A stretch of 34,507 bases of DNA from an uncultured Bacilli bacterium (GCA_947593955.1 CANQDV010000007.1:1-34507); one strand, 5' to 3'; shown: positions 15,698-25,187, counted from the stretch's first letter. Notes: generated by a model from the sequence alone, not told the origin. Program-made: numbers and translations.

Positions 15698-18391
15698 ATG
15701 AGTTATATATCAAAAATTAAAAATCAATCACCAGAAATATATTCATGCAATACATATTTAGCATATGATGATAAACAAAATAATGTATCTAGTGTATTAA
15801 ATAAAATAAAAAAAGATTATCAATGTCCAGAATTTTTAGAAGTTTTAACAAATATTAAAAAACTTTATTATAAAGATGTTGTTTTATCAGAACAAGAGAA
15901 TGTTGAATTTAATTATATTGTTCCAATACCATACAATAATATAGATTTTAAAAATTTAAACATAGAAATAGCTAAAAGATTATCTAAAATTTTAGGTATC
16001 AAATATTTAGATAAATTCTTTATTGATTATGATGTTCCTGAAGTTGATATTAGAGATCGTTACATTAATGAAAATAGTGAAATAAAATTTAGTATTAACA
16101 AAAAATACATATCAAAAAAGTATAATTATATAAATATTTTATTCGTAGATATGTATTGTTCAAATGGTGAGGTTTTATATAGACTTGCTGAGGAATTAAA
16201 TTTAAAAGTTGGTGCTACATTTATTGCTTATAATATACGAACGGATAGTCCTAAACTTAAAAAAACTTATATAGAAGATATTAAACTAATAGAAAATGAA
16301 ATTACTAGTCAAGTAAATGATGGAATTGTTGTTAAAATTAAAGGCTTATTTAACGAAAAAGATGTAACAGTTGATTTAAGAAATAGTATTTCAATAATCA
16401 TTGGTGAAAACGGGATTGGTAAGTCTACTTCCTATCGTATTGCAAGCTTAGCTACTAATCATACTTATGAAGGATTATTAGGGCTATTATCTTATCCATT
16501 TAATGAAATTTTAATTTTCTATTTTGATAAAGCTGGAAATTGTTATAAAAAAGAAAAAATAGTATATTACGACCTATTACCGAAAAAAGATGCATTGCAG
16601 AATATATTTAAAAGTTTAAACTCTTTTTATGAATATGATGAAATATTTAAAGATTTGAACCTTGATGAGATATTATTAAATAATATAAATTTGTTTTTAA
16701 ATAAACTAGATGAAAAAGAATATCATAAAATATATAAAAAAATCTTAACAAAAAACCCTACTTATAAATATGATTTTATTAGAAATACTCAAAATAATAA
16801 AATAGATTTAGACTGTGAGGAAATGGCTGTATTATTAAGGACTATATGTGAGAAATTGGTAACTTCTTCATCTAATAAAAAATTTTTATTAACAAAAGAT
16901 TCACTTTATTTATGTTTAGCTTATTCTAGTAATTTAAAAGAATTTTTGCCAACTATAAGCGCTTATGATCAAACGAACTTTAATTATGATGGTGATGATT
17001 ATAATGATGATAGTGCTAATGATATAAGTACATTTGATGATTACCAAAATGAAGAAGAAGATATTTTTGATAATATGTATTATCCTGATGATGATTATGA
17101 GTATAATGATGAATATGAAGGAATGAGTGACTCATATTATAATAAATATGATAACACAGAAGATGATTACGCACCAAGTCAAGAAAGAAAAGATGACTCA
17201 TATGATGATATTTATGATGAAGATGATTCATATAAAGATTATTTATATGATAATATTTATGATGAAAATGAATATGGATCAATTTATTTTGATTTTGCTA
17301 AAAAAGATCCAAAAGAACAAGAAGCATCTTGGGATAATGATTTTACACAATTACGTCATATTTTATTAAAAACATATATGGCTAAATTTTTTATGGGTTA
17401 CAATATCAATAAAAGTACTGAAGATATTAATGTGTATAATTTTATTAAAGATAGTAATATTCAACTTTTGAATAATAGTAATGATATTGAGTATTTTCAA
17501 ATTAATTTTGATGGCAAAAGCCATAACGAATTATTAACAAATTATTATAAACCACGCAGCATTCAAATAGATAAATTAAAAGTTTTATTTAATGAAGAAG
17601 ATTTTGATCTTAATAAAGTTATAAAAATTTTAAATGAAGAGTATTATAATGAAATGTCCAGCGATTTAGATAATGATTATATGATATTGTTTCAAGAAAA
17701 TTCATTTGAAGATAATAATAAACAAATTACGCAAGATGATTTTATTAAATATATATACGGGAAAAATTATGCAGATTTTAATTACGCTTTTTTTACCAAT
17801 TTAAAATCTAATTATCAAAAAGAATTTGAACAAATGATTAATGATAATAAAACAAATTGGTACAAAACGAAAAAAACAATTAAAAGAATTATTAATACAT
17901 TAAAAATAGATTGCATTAATCCAATTTTAAAAAAAGCTGAAAAATATATTAACAAATATCTTGTTGATAAAAAAATGACAATCTATCCATCTTGTGTAAT
18001 TTTTTCTAACGATAATGGTAGATTTATACCATGTCATTTTTTATCATCAGGTGAAAAAAACTTAGTATTACTATTTTTATTAGCTTCAATGTTAAGATAT
18101 TATATAGATTATAAAACTGAAGAAAATTATAATTTAATTCTTGATGAACCTGAGATCTCAATGAATATTGAATGGCAAGAAGATTTAATTGAGGATCTAA
18201 AAAATTGTTTAGGTGAAAAAATCAATTTAACCATTTTAACTCAATCACCACAATTACTTCAAAATGAGCGGTTATATGCTTATTTACACGATTTATTAGA
18301 TAATAAAATAGAACTCGATGAAACATCTTCATTTGAAGAAATTCAAATAACACCATTTAATCAAATAGTAGGTGATAATAATGAAAATTGA
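15698..18391 (+). CDS. ABC-type ATPase with PRTase-like N-terminus and hyperacidic insert (AriA-like)
   Basis: 897 residues from this start, chosen because GGGAG lies 6 bases upstream; an in-frame ATG at 15644 falls inside a terminator stem. Residues 1 to about 205 look like a degenerate ComF-type phosphoribosyltransferase: VPIPYNN, AKRLSKILGIKYLD, and NILFVDMYCSNGEVLYRLAEE where a PRPP loop (VDDVxTTG) would be. The ATPase core has Walker A GENGIGKST (236-244), signature LSSGEKN (782-788), Walker B NLILDEPEIS (D816/E817) and a terminal LTQSPQLL. Between its halves, residues 431-525 are extremely acidic (39 Asp/Glu, 4 Lys/Arg, 17 Tyr in 95). The next gene overlaps by 11 bases and is DUF4435/TOPRIM-like, so the pair resembles AriA/AriB of PARIS, in which the ATPase senses phage anti-restriction proteins. 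This protein is much longer than the AriA I know. Confidence 0.82.
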   Translation: MSYISKIKNQSPEIYSCNTYLAYDDKQNNVSSVLNKIKKDYQCPEFLEVLTNIKKLYYKDVVLSEQENVEFNYIVPIPYNNIDFKNLNIEIAKRLSKILGIKYLDKFFIDYDVPEVDIRDRYINENSEIKFSINKKYISKKYNYINILFVDMYCSNGEVLYRLAEELNLKVGATFIAYNIRTDSPKLKKTYIEDIKLIENEITSQVNDGIVVKIKGLFNEKDVTVDLRNSISIIIGENGIGKSTSYRIASLATNHTYEGLLGLLSYPFNEILIFYFDKAGNCYKKEKIVYYDLLPKKDALQNIFKSLNSFYEYDEIFKDLNLDEILLNNINLFLNKLDEKEYHKIYKKILTKNPTYKYDFIRNTQNNKIDLDCEEMAVLLRTICEKLVTSSSNKKFLLTKDSLYLCLAYSSNLKEFLPTISAYDQTNFNYDGDDYNDDSANDISTFDDYQNEEEDIFDNMYYPDDDYEYNDEYEGMSDSYYNKYDNTEDDYAPSQERKDDSYDDIYDEDDSYKDYLYDNIYDENEYGSIYFDFAKKDPKEQEASWDNDFTQLRHILLKTYMAKFFMGYNINKSTEDINVYNFIKDSNIQLLNNSNDIEYFQINFDGKSHNELLTNYYKPRSIQIDKLKVLFNEEDFDLNKVIKILNEEYYNEMSSDLDNDYMILFQENSFEDNNKQITQDDFIKYIYGKNYADFNYAFFTNLKSNYQKEFEQMINDNKTNWYKTKKTIKRIINTLKIDCINPILKKAEKYINKYLVDKKMTIYPSCVIFSNDNGRFIPCHFLSSGEKNLVLLFLLASMLRYYIDYKTEENYNLILDEPEISMNIEWQEDLIEDLKNCLGEKINLTILTQSPQLLQNERLYAYLHDLLDNKIELDETSSFEEIQITPFNQIVGDNNEN

Positions 18392-19238
18392 AAAAATGAT
18401 TAACGCCTCTCGAAAGGAAAATAGCAATAATACTCTTTTCAAAGAACAAAAAAAATCATGTAAGATAATTTTTGTGGAAGGGTATGATGATGTTATTTTT
18501 TATAAACAATTTTTCCAAAGAATATTTCATGATAAGATGCCTAAAATATCATGTTATGAAGGAAAGAGTAAAGTATTAACTGCTTGTAGAAAAAATAACA
18601 ATCCTAATTATTTTTATATAGTTGATAATGATTATGAAAATTTAGAAACTATAAAAAAAGAAGCAAAAAATTTATTTGTAACAACAGGATATAGTATGGA
18701 GAATTTCTTTTTCTATAGTAATAATGATATAAATTATGATAATATTAAAAATTTCTTTAAATGTTTCTTTGATAAATATTATGATAATATTAATCGAAGT
18801 GATTTAGAAATTCAATTAATGAAAAAACAAGACGAATTTAGACAAGAATTAGAAAACTACAAGAATGAAACAATATTATATTATGCATATCATAGAGCTT
18901 TTACATATAATGATTTCTCTTTTCCTAAAAAAAGATTTATAGGCAAAAACATAAAAAAAGAAGTTGATGACTTCATTGCTGAAATTAAAACAGAACTTGA
19001 CAACTATCAACCAATGCAAAAAGATATTATTGAATCTAACATTAATGATAGTTTATCAACAATCAAAGATAATAATTATTTATGGATTAGGGGCCATGAT
19101 ATTTTTGATTTTTTGTTAGATTATTTAAATAATAATTTAGATTTATTTAAAGTAAATGAAATAACTTCTAAAATGGTATTAGAATGTGCATCTGGTTTAC
19201 AAATTCCTAAAGAATTTAAATCAATTTTAGCTTTTTAA
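18381..19238 (+). CDS. DUF4435/TOPRIM-like nuclease (AriB-like effector candidate)
   Basis: 285 residues. The N-terminal third is TOPRIM-like: KIIFVEGYDDVIFYKQFF with E33 and D36/D37, then FYIVDNDYEN with D82/D84, followed by TTGYSMENFFFY, typical of DUF4435 proteins next to ABC-type ATPases. The rest is helical and unassigned. ATG 18381 is preferred (AGGTG just upstream) over GTG 18372. It overlaps the ATPase gene by 11 bases, so they are coupled. In PARIS, AriB is held by the AriA ATPase and released on infection to cut host tRNA. The same logic is likely here, by analogy. Confidence 0.82.
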   Translation: MKIEKMINASRKENSNNTLFKEQKKSCKIIFVEGYDDVIFYKQFFQRIFHDKMPKISCYEGKSKVLTACRKNNNPNYFYIVDNDYENLETIKKEAKNLFVTTGYSMENFFFYSNNDINYDNIKNFFKCFFDKYYDNINRSDLEIQLMKKQDEFRQELENYKNETILYYAYHRAFTYNDFSFPKKRFIGKNIKKEVDDFIAEIKTELDNYQPMQKDIIESNINDSLSTIKDNNYLWIRGHDIFDFLLDYLNNNLDLFKVNEITSKMVLECASGLQIPKEFKSILAF

Positions 19239-19243
19239 ATTTC

Positions 19244-19267
19244 CCAAATTAACTACCAAATTAACTA
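19244..19267. repeat. Tandem 12-bp repeat before the csm promoter
   Basis: CCAAATTAACTA occurs twice back to back (19244-19255, 19256-19267). The word AAATTTCCC flanks the pair in direct orientation (19237-19245 and 19274-19282). The position 33-56 bases upstream of the -35 box would suit a regulator site, but function is unknown. Confidence 0.45.
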
Positions 19268-19299
19268 AATAAGAAATTTCCCCTTTTCGGCAGTTTTGA

Positions 19300-19329
19300 T
19301 TGGCTTTTTTAGTCATTTAATGATATAAT
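19300..19329 (+). promoter_or_regulatory. Probable promoter of the type III-A operon
   Basis: TTGGCT (19300-19305) and a perfect TATAAT (19324-19329) are 18 bp apart. The -10 box is 37 bases before the csm6 start. It is the only good promoter seen ahead of the tightly packed csm/cas genes, so it probably drives csm6 through cas2. Confidence 0.6.
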
Positions 19330-19366
19330 ACAAATAAATATGGTAATTTTTGGAGGATAATTTTAG

Positions 19367-20734
19367 ATGAGTATTTTATTTTCACCATTAGGCGAATCTG
19401 ATCCTATCAGAGGAGACTTTGATGGCCCAATGCTACATATTTTAAGAAATTATACAGATATTGATACTTGTTATCTAATAACAACTAAAACCTTAGAAGA
19501 AGCAAATAATTATGAAAAATGCACCAAAGCAATTGATAATTTAGCTAAAACGCAAGGAAGAGAAATAACAAGTTATCAAATAAGAACAGGTATTGTGGAC
19601 GTAAACAATTTTGATCGCTTTTATAAACTCTTTCTAGAAGAAATTAATAAAATTATAGAAAAATTTTCTAATGAAACAATTTATTTAAATTTATCTTCTG
19701 GTACACCACAAATGATGACTTCTTTGGCATTAATCTCATGTATGAGTCTAATTGGCAACTTAAAAGCTATTCAAGTTTTCATACCAAACGAAAAAAGTAA
19801 GTATGGTAATTTACCTACAACTCATAAAGATTATGATGTTGATATGGCAATTGAAAATAATTTGGATAATCTTGAAAATGCCAGTCGTTGTTTAGAACCA
19901 GAATTAATGAGCGTTTATTATAATAATACCAAAGCCCTAGCTAAAGCATTTTTAGAAAAATTTGATTATGAAGCAGCTTATAGTATATATAATAATCCAT
20001 CATTTTCTAAAAAAGAAATATTGGAATTAATTCAACATTTAAAATATCGCCAACAACTTGATGTTGAAGCAGCTAAGAAAGTAGTTGCAAATAATTCTTA
20101 TAGTTCCAAACTATTTTTAAAATATTTAAGTACTGATAAAAAAGATGAAAGAAGAAATAAAGTTCTTGAATATTATTTAATACTTAATAATTTACTAAGA
20201 CTAGATAATAAATCAGGTAGTATTAATGATTTCATTATTAGACTTCCTTCGTATGTTTTAGAAGTTCAAAAAGAATTAATTTTTAAAGTAGCTAATTATA
20301 ATGTCCTAACTAAATTTTGTGGTAAAATAAAAGACAAATTTTATTTAGATATGAAAAAAATTGAAAAATATTCAAAAGATTTATATAATAATCTTGAAAA
20401 TAAATTTAATGGATTTAAAGATACTTATATAAACCTTGAATCACTGAACGTTATAATTAATTATGAATTAAATAAAATGAATGTTGAAGACAAAGATTCT
20501 ATTATTGATGTTTTTAATAAAGTAGAAGAATTAAAAAAATATCGTAACATATCTGCTCATGAATTAAAAATTGTAAAACTTGCCGATTTAAAAAATGACG
20601 AAGATGTAAAAATAGATGTAAACAATTTAATGAGCCAACTTCAAAAAATTTTAAAATATATTTATCCAGATGTTAGTGATAATTATTTTAAACTTTATAA
20701 AGATTTAAACACTTATATTTTAAAACAATTATAA
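19367..20734 (+). CDS. csm6: Csm6: CARF-HEPN ribonuclease activated by cyclic oligoadenylate
   Basis: 455 residues, the usual Csm6 length. The N-terminal CARF domain (about 1-150) begins ILFSPLGESDPIRG and contains the ligand-loop signature NLSSGTPQM (S110-M116). The C-terminal HEPN domain has the RNase motif RNISAH (R393-H398, the Rx4H pattern). In type III-A systems Cas10 makes cyclic oligoadenylates on target binding; these dock in the CARF dimer and switch on non-specific RNA cutting. GGAGG lies 10 bases upstream. It is the first gene after the operon promoter, 67 bases before cas10, so the effector leads the transcript. Confidence 0.93.
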   Translation: MSILFSPLGESDPIRGDFDGPMLHILRNYTDIDTCYLITTKTLEEANNYEKCTKAIDNLAKTQGREITSYQIRTGIVDVNNFDRFYKLFLEEINKIIEKFSNETIYLNLSSGTPQMMTSLALISCMSLIGNLKAIQVFIPNEKSKYGNLPTTHKDYDVDMAIENNLDNLENASRCLEPELMSVYYNNTKALAKAFLEKFDYEAAYSIYNNPSFSKKEILELIQHLKYRQQLDVEAAKKVVANNSYSSKLFLKYLSTDKKDERRNKVLEYYLILNNLLRLDNKSGSINDFIIRLPSYVLEVQKELIFKVANYNVLTKFCGKIKDKFYLDMKKIEKYSKDLYNNLENKFNGFKDTYINLESLNVIINYELNKMNVEDKDSIIDVFNKVEELKKYRNISAHELKIVKLADLKNDEDVKIDVNNLMSQLQKILKYIYPDVSDNYFKLYKDLNTYILKQL

Positions 20735-20801
20735 AATTGATAGCAGTTCATTATCAAGTAAAACAATTATGAACAATTTATTGTAAAAGGAGATGCAGAA
20801 A

Positions 20802-23123
20802 GTGAAAATTACTCTTGCAGCATTGTTGCATGACATTGGGAAATTTTATCAACGGGCAAGTAAACGCTTAGATAAAAAATATTATGAATATGTTAAAAAT
20901 GATGGTTATTATCATGCATGCTATACAGCTCAGTTTATTGCCGACATTTTGAACATTAAATTTGATTTAGCGTATAATTTGATAAAAGATAGTGCTGGGC
21001 ACCATCGTGATGTAGAAGGCATCGTTAAAACGGCTGATATTATAGCTTCTGGCCATGATCGCCGCGATGCTAAAAAAGAAAATTTAGAAATGGAAGATAC
21101 GGAAAAAATAGCTGAACAAAAACTAAAAGATGCATATAAAGCTATTCGCATGAATTCTATTTTTAATGAAGTAAAAACAATTGATGGTCAAAAAAATAAG
21201 CCATCATATGTTAAACTTACATCATATGATAATTATGAAATTACAGATAGCAATTATGCTAACGAATTAAAAACTAATACAACTAAAGCAATAAAGGAAT
21301 ATAATGATTTATTCAATGATTTCCTTAGTGATTTAGAGAAAATGAATGAACAAGGATATGATTCATATGAAATGCTTCATCAATTAATCTATCCTATTAT
21401 CGAAAAATATACTACAACTTTCCCCGCTAATACAATGAGTGATTTTGCAACGGTTAGTTTATTTGAACATTTAAAATTAACCGCTGCGATTGCTTCGTGT
21501 TTAGAAAAAGATCAGTTAAAAGAAAAACCATTTGTTTTATTGGATTATGATATTTCTGGTATTCAAGCTTTCATTTATCAAATAACCGAAGGAAATAAAA
21601 GTAAGCAATATATTTCTAAATCTTTAAGAACAAGATCATTTTATTTAAACATTTTAGCAGACTTTATAGCTTATTATATTGCTAATGAATTTAAAGTATC
21701 TTATGAAAACATTTTATATTCATCAGCTGGTAGAGGTAGAATCTTACTTCCTAATACTGATGATTTTGAAACCAAAATTAAAGATATTTGTAATAAATTA
21801 GAAGAAGAAATTTATCAACTACATCATGGTAAGTTAGCAATTATTTTTAGCTATAAAGAAGTTGATGGTGAAGAACTTAAAAATTCAAATTTATCTGACT
21901 TTATTGAAGATAAAAAAGAAATTTGTAATAAAAAACAAAAATTTGTTAATATAATATCTAAACCTGACTTTAAATTTATTAAAGAAGCAACCAATAAACT
22001 TTGTACAATGTGTAATATTAATGAGTCAACTAGTGATTTATGTGAATTTTGTAATAAGATGATTGAGTTAAATGATGAAGTTATTGCTAAAGAAAATGAA
22101 TTTGTAGTTGAATTTAATTATCATAGTGACAAAACGATAAATGATTTAAAAAAAGAAACTACAAGTAATTTTATTTTAAAAGTAGGTAATCTAGGTCATA
22201 TGTTGTTTTACCTTAATCCTATTAATAAAGTAAATGTTGATTCATTTTATTTATCCATAAACAATTATAAAATTGGTGAAGTTAAATATTATGCTAGATC
22301 AATAAAATCTAATATTTCATTCCAAGATATTGAAAAAATTAAGAAAAATAATCTTGGTGATAATAAACTTGCAGTTATTAAAATGGACGTAGATAATCTT
22401 GGTTATATTTTTCTTAAAGGTTTGAGTGAAAAAGATATAAACAATAAAGACAAACAAACTATTTCTAAAATATTAACTTTATCACGAAATCTTGATAATT
22501 TCTTTACCCATAAATTAGTTAACATTTGTGGTGAAAATGTTTATATTAATTATGCTGGTGGTGATGACTTAGTTATTATTGTACCTGGCTGGCAATCACT
22601 TGACTTAGTATTAAAAATCAATCAAGAATTTAAAAAATACACTACTGAAAATGCTTCATTCCATATTAGTAGTGGTATTGATTTGTTCGATGCGGTAACT
22701 CCAATTAGATATGCAATTGCTAGAGCCGATGAAAACTTAGAAGCTTCGAAAAATTTAGATGGCAAAGATGCTTTTACAGTACTTGATTGTACTATAAAAA
22801 ATGATGAATTAGAATCAATCATTAATAAGATTAATGAATACGAAAATGCAATCATTGAAGAAAAAATTTCTCGTGGTGGTATTTATGATATATATAGTGC
22901 CATCCTCAGTAGTTTAGAAGATAAAGATATTTTAAGAAAATATATGACTTTCATCCCTCATATTGCTTATAGTATTAAAAGAAATATAGCAGATGAAGAA
23001 TGGGAAGAAAAATTATTGAAAACTTTTGTTTTCGATGAAGTTAAGGAAGAAAATTTAAAAATGTATAAAGTAATATTAAGTTATGCATTAATGGATACAA
23101 GGGAGGAAACTAAAAATGAATAA
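20802..23123 (+). CDS. cas10: Cas10/Csm1, signalling and DNase subunit of the type III-A complex
   Basis: 773 residues from GTG 20802. That start is chosen because AAGGAG (20787-20792) is 9 bases before it, whereas an in-frame ATG at 20793 directly abuts the ribosome site; the resulting N-terminus KITLAALLHDIGKFYQRA is the normal one for the family. The HD nuclease is intact (H10/D11, later AGHHRD). A zinc finger CTMC...CEFC lies in the middle. The palm domain has YAGGDDLVII with GGDD at 586-589, needed for cyclic oligoadenylate synthesis. Both ssDNA cleavage and signalling to Csm6 should therefore work. It overlaps csm2 by 8 bases. Confidence 0.97.
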   Translation: MKITLAALLHDIGKFYQRASKRLDKKYYEYVKNDGYYHACYTAQFIADILNIKFDLAYNLIKDSAGHHRDVEGIVKTADIIASGHDRRDAKKENLEMEDTEKIAEQKLKDAYKAIRMNSIFNEVKTIDGQKNKPSYVKLTSYDNYEITDSNYANELKTNTTKAIKEYNDLFNDFLSDLEKMNEQGYDSYEMLHQLIYPIIEKYTTTFPANTMSDFATVSLFEHLKLTAAIASCLEKDQLKEKPFVLLDYDISGIQAFIYQITEGNKSKQYISKSLRTRSFYLNILADFIAYYIANEFKVSYENILYSSAGRGRILLPNTDDFETKIKDICNKLEEEIYQLHHGKLAIIFSYKEVDGEELKNSNLSDFIEDKKEICNKKQKFVNIISKPDFKFIKEATNKLCTMCNINESTSDLCEFCNKMIELNDEVIAKENEFVVEFNYHSDKTINDLKKETTSNFILKVGNLGHMLFYLNPINKVNVDSFYLSINNYKIGEVKYYARSIKSNISFQDIEKIKKNNLGDNKLAVIKMDVDNLGYIFLKGLSEKDINNKDKQTISKILTLSRNLDNFFTHKLVNICGENVYINYAGGDDLVIIVPGWQSLDLVLKINQEFKKYTTENASFHISSGIDLFDAVTPIRYAIARADENLEASKNLDGKDAFTVLDCTIKNDELESIINKINEYENAIIEEKISRGGIYDIYSAILSSLEDKDILRKYMTFIPHIAYSIKRNIADEEWEEKLLKTFVFDEVKEENLKMYKVILSYALMDTREETKNE

Positions 23124-23634
23124 TTATAATAATAAATATAATGGACAAACTAGTTATTTAGCTAATAAATCTAAATCAAGAAATGATGATGAAAATAGGT
23201 ATGCTGATGTTGATGATCTAATCAAAAAAATACAAGATAATAATGATTTGAAATTAGGCTTAGGGAAAATTCTAACAGTTGAAGAAATTAATTTGCCAAA
23301 TGGTTTTGGATATAAGATTGGTAAATGTTTTAGTAAGAAAAAAAGCGATAAAGATGATGAAAAATATTTAAATACAAATCAATTAAGAAAATATTTTCAA
23401 CAAATTAGTAGTGTTAAGGATATAGAAGACTATAAAGAACAACTTAAAGAATTATATAAAGTTTTACCAAACATTGCCTATGCCGTGGGACGTAAAGTAT
23501 GTCCTCGTAAATTTTATGAACTAATGGCAGTCTGCATATCTAATAAGGCTTTACTTAATGAAGATGATATTAGTGCTTTTGTTGATTTTTTAACTGCCGT
23601 TGTAGCTTATAGTAAATTAAATAGTAATAATTAG
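23116..23634 (+). CDS. csm2: Csm2, small subunit of the type III-A complex
   Basis: 172 residues. An N-terminal polar Asn/Lys/Asp-rich tail (about 1-50) precedes a helical domain with the Csm2 pattern YLNTNQLRKYFQQI and VLPNIAYAVGRKV. Csm2 multimers line the target RNA along the crRNA backbone. The N-tail is longer than in many Csm2 proteins. GGGAGG lies 9 bases upstream within the end of cas10. Confidence 0.9.
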   Translation: MNNYNNKYNGQTSYLANKSKSRNDDENRYADVDDLIKKIQDNNDLKLGLGKILTVEEINLPNGFGYKIGKCFSKKKSDKDDEKYLNTNQLRKYFQQISSVKDIEDYKEQLKELYKVLPNIAYAVGRKVCPRKFYELMAVCISNKALLNEDDISAFVDFLTAVVAYSKLNSNN

Positions 23635-23649
23635 AAGGAGAATTTAAAA

Positions 23650-24261
23650 ATGAATATTAAAAAAAGAGTTTTAGTAAAATATAAATTAACTGTATTGACA
23701 GGCTTACATATAGGTGGTAACAAAGAAACTTATGGTATTGGTGGCATTGATTCACCAGTAATCAAAAATCCTTTAACTAATGAACCTATTATTCCAGGTA
23801 GTTCTATTAAAGGTAAAATGAGAATGTTAATAACTTATATTACTGATAATGGTGATGATAAAAATTTAACAACTAATAAAGCTTTTGGAGCAATTAATAA
23901 CAACCTTAGTTCTAAGACCTTAATGACAAGAATTATTTTTAGAGATCTCTTCTTAACAGATGATTCTAAAAAAATATTACAAAATAAATTAGGTAAAGGT
24001 TTCTATACTGAAGTTAAAGCTGAAAATAAAATTGATAATATAAAAATTAGTGCTAACCCTCGATTTATTGAACGTGTTCCTGCAGGAGCTGAATTTGAAG
24101 GTGAATGTGTTGTTAACATCTTAGAAAATGATACAGAAGATTTTGTAAAAATTCTAGAAGATGGCTTTAAACTATTAGAAAATAATTTCTTAGGCGGTAG
24201 TGGTAGCCGTGGTTATGGCAAAGTAGCAATTGAAATTGTTTCAAAGGAGGAGCTTGAGTAA
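23650..24261 (+). CDS. csm3: Csm3, backbone RNase subunit of the type III-A complex
   Basis: 203-residue RAMP protein. TVLTGLHIGGNKET leads into GGIDSPVIKNP, whose Asp (D34) matches the catalytic residue that cuts target RNA at 6-nt intervals. PIIPGSSIKGKMR and the C-terminal glycine-rich loop FLGGSGSRGYGKV are typical RAMP elements. The nuclease should be active. AGAAGGAG precedes the start; the stop overlaps the csm4 start by one base (TAATG). Confidence 0.95.
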   Translation: MNIKKRVLVKYKLTVLTGLHIGGNKETYGIGGIDSPVIKNPLTNEPIIPGSSIKGKMRMLITYITDNGDDKNLTTNKAFGAINNNLSSKTLMTRIIFRDLFLTDDSKKILQNKLGKGFYTEVKAENKIDNIKISANPRFIERVPAGAEFEGECVVNILENDTEDFVKILEDGFKLLENNFLGGSGSRGYGKVAIEIVSKEELE

Positions 24262-25178
24262 TGGCTTTATATAGTTTAAAATTTAAAACTATATCTCCCA
24301 TCACTGCAATTCCTACAGCTCAAACTATCTTTGGTACTATTTGCCATTATTATGAAAATGAATATGGCACTAAAGAATTAGAAATTTTGTTAGATAAATT
24401 TTCAAATGATAATCCTTCATTTATCGTTTCTTCAATGTATCTTAATAATCTTTTACCTATTCCTCAAAATTTTATGCCTCATCTTGAAGGCATTAAAAAT
24501 CAAGAAGATGCCGCACTATCCAAAAAAGTAAAAAAAGTAAAGTACTTTTCAAAAAAGATTTTTCTTCTTTATCAAGAAGATCAAACTAAATTTCAGAATC
24601 AATTTTATAATGGTTTAATAAATGGTAATTATAAAATTAATCAAGATGGCATTGTGATGCTTAAAGATGAAGATTGTGCTAAATCTTTAGTCAAAACGAC
24701 AAGAACACGAGTTAATATCAATAAAGAACAATTTTATCAAGATGAAGTAATTATGTATGAAACAGGTACGATTTTTGAATTTTATCTTGATTTATTAGAT
24801 CAAACGCTGTTACCTAAATTAGAAGCATTATTTAAAAAAATGCAATATGTAACATTTGGTGGTCATAAATCAATTGGCTATAATATGTATAATTTTGAAG
24901 AAATGATAGAAGCAGAAAACATACGTACTAAAAAAATAGGAATGCTATTATCACAAGCAGTAGGAGATTCATCGATAGATTATCACAATTCTTATTATCA
25001 AATTAACGAATTTAATTTGAAATTTAATAACGCTATTGAAAAAGTTAATCGTGCCCAAATTATTGTTTTTATGGAAGGTAGTATTATTAAGACTGATAAA
25101 CCTTATATAGGTAAAGTAATTAAAGAAACAAATAATGGCAAAACAACATATCAAAATGTTTTGGGCTTATTAATATAG
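24261..25178 (+). CDS. csm4: Csm4, 5'-tag-binding RAMP subunit
   Basis: 305 residues, typical length. The N-terminus ALYSLKFKTISPITAIPTAQTIFG is Csm4-like, and a glycine-rich RAMP loop TFGGHKSIGYNMYNF lies at about 195-209. Csm4 holds the 5' handle of the crRNA and contacts Cas10. Position between csm3 and csm5 is the standard III-A order. GGAGG lies 10 bases upstream. Confidence 0.92.
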   Translation: MALYSLKFKTISPITAIPTAQTIFGTICHYYENEYGTKELEILLDKFSNDNPSFIVSSMYLNNLLPIPQNFMPHLEGIKNQEDAALSKKVKKVKYFSKKIFLLYQEDQTKFQNQFYNGLINGNYKINQDGIVMLKDEDCAKSLVKTTRTRVNINKEQFYQDEVIMYETGTIFEFYLDLLDQTLLPKLEALFKKMQYVTFGGHKSIGYNMYNFEEMIEAENIRTKKIGMLLSQAVGDSSIDYHNSYYQINEFNLKFNNAIEKVNRAQIIVFMEGSIIKTDKPYIGKVIKETNNGKTTYQNVLGLLI

Positions 25179-25187
25179 GAGGCTTTT

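Noticed and set aside
17016..17369. Frames of 80 to 88 codons on both strands over the acidic insert (His-rich and Met/Ile-rich)
   Set aside because: They are shadows of the low-complexity GAT/TAT coding stretch in the ATPase gene.
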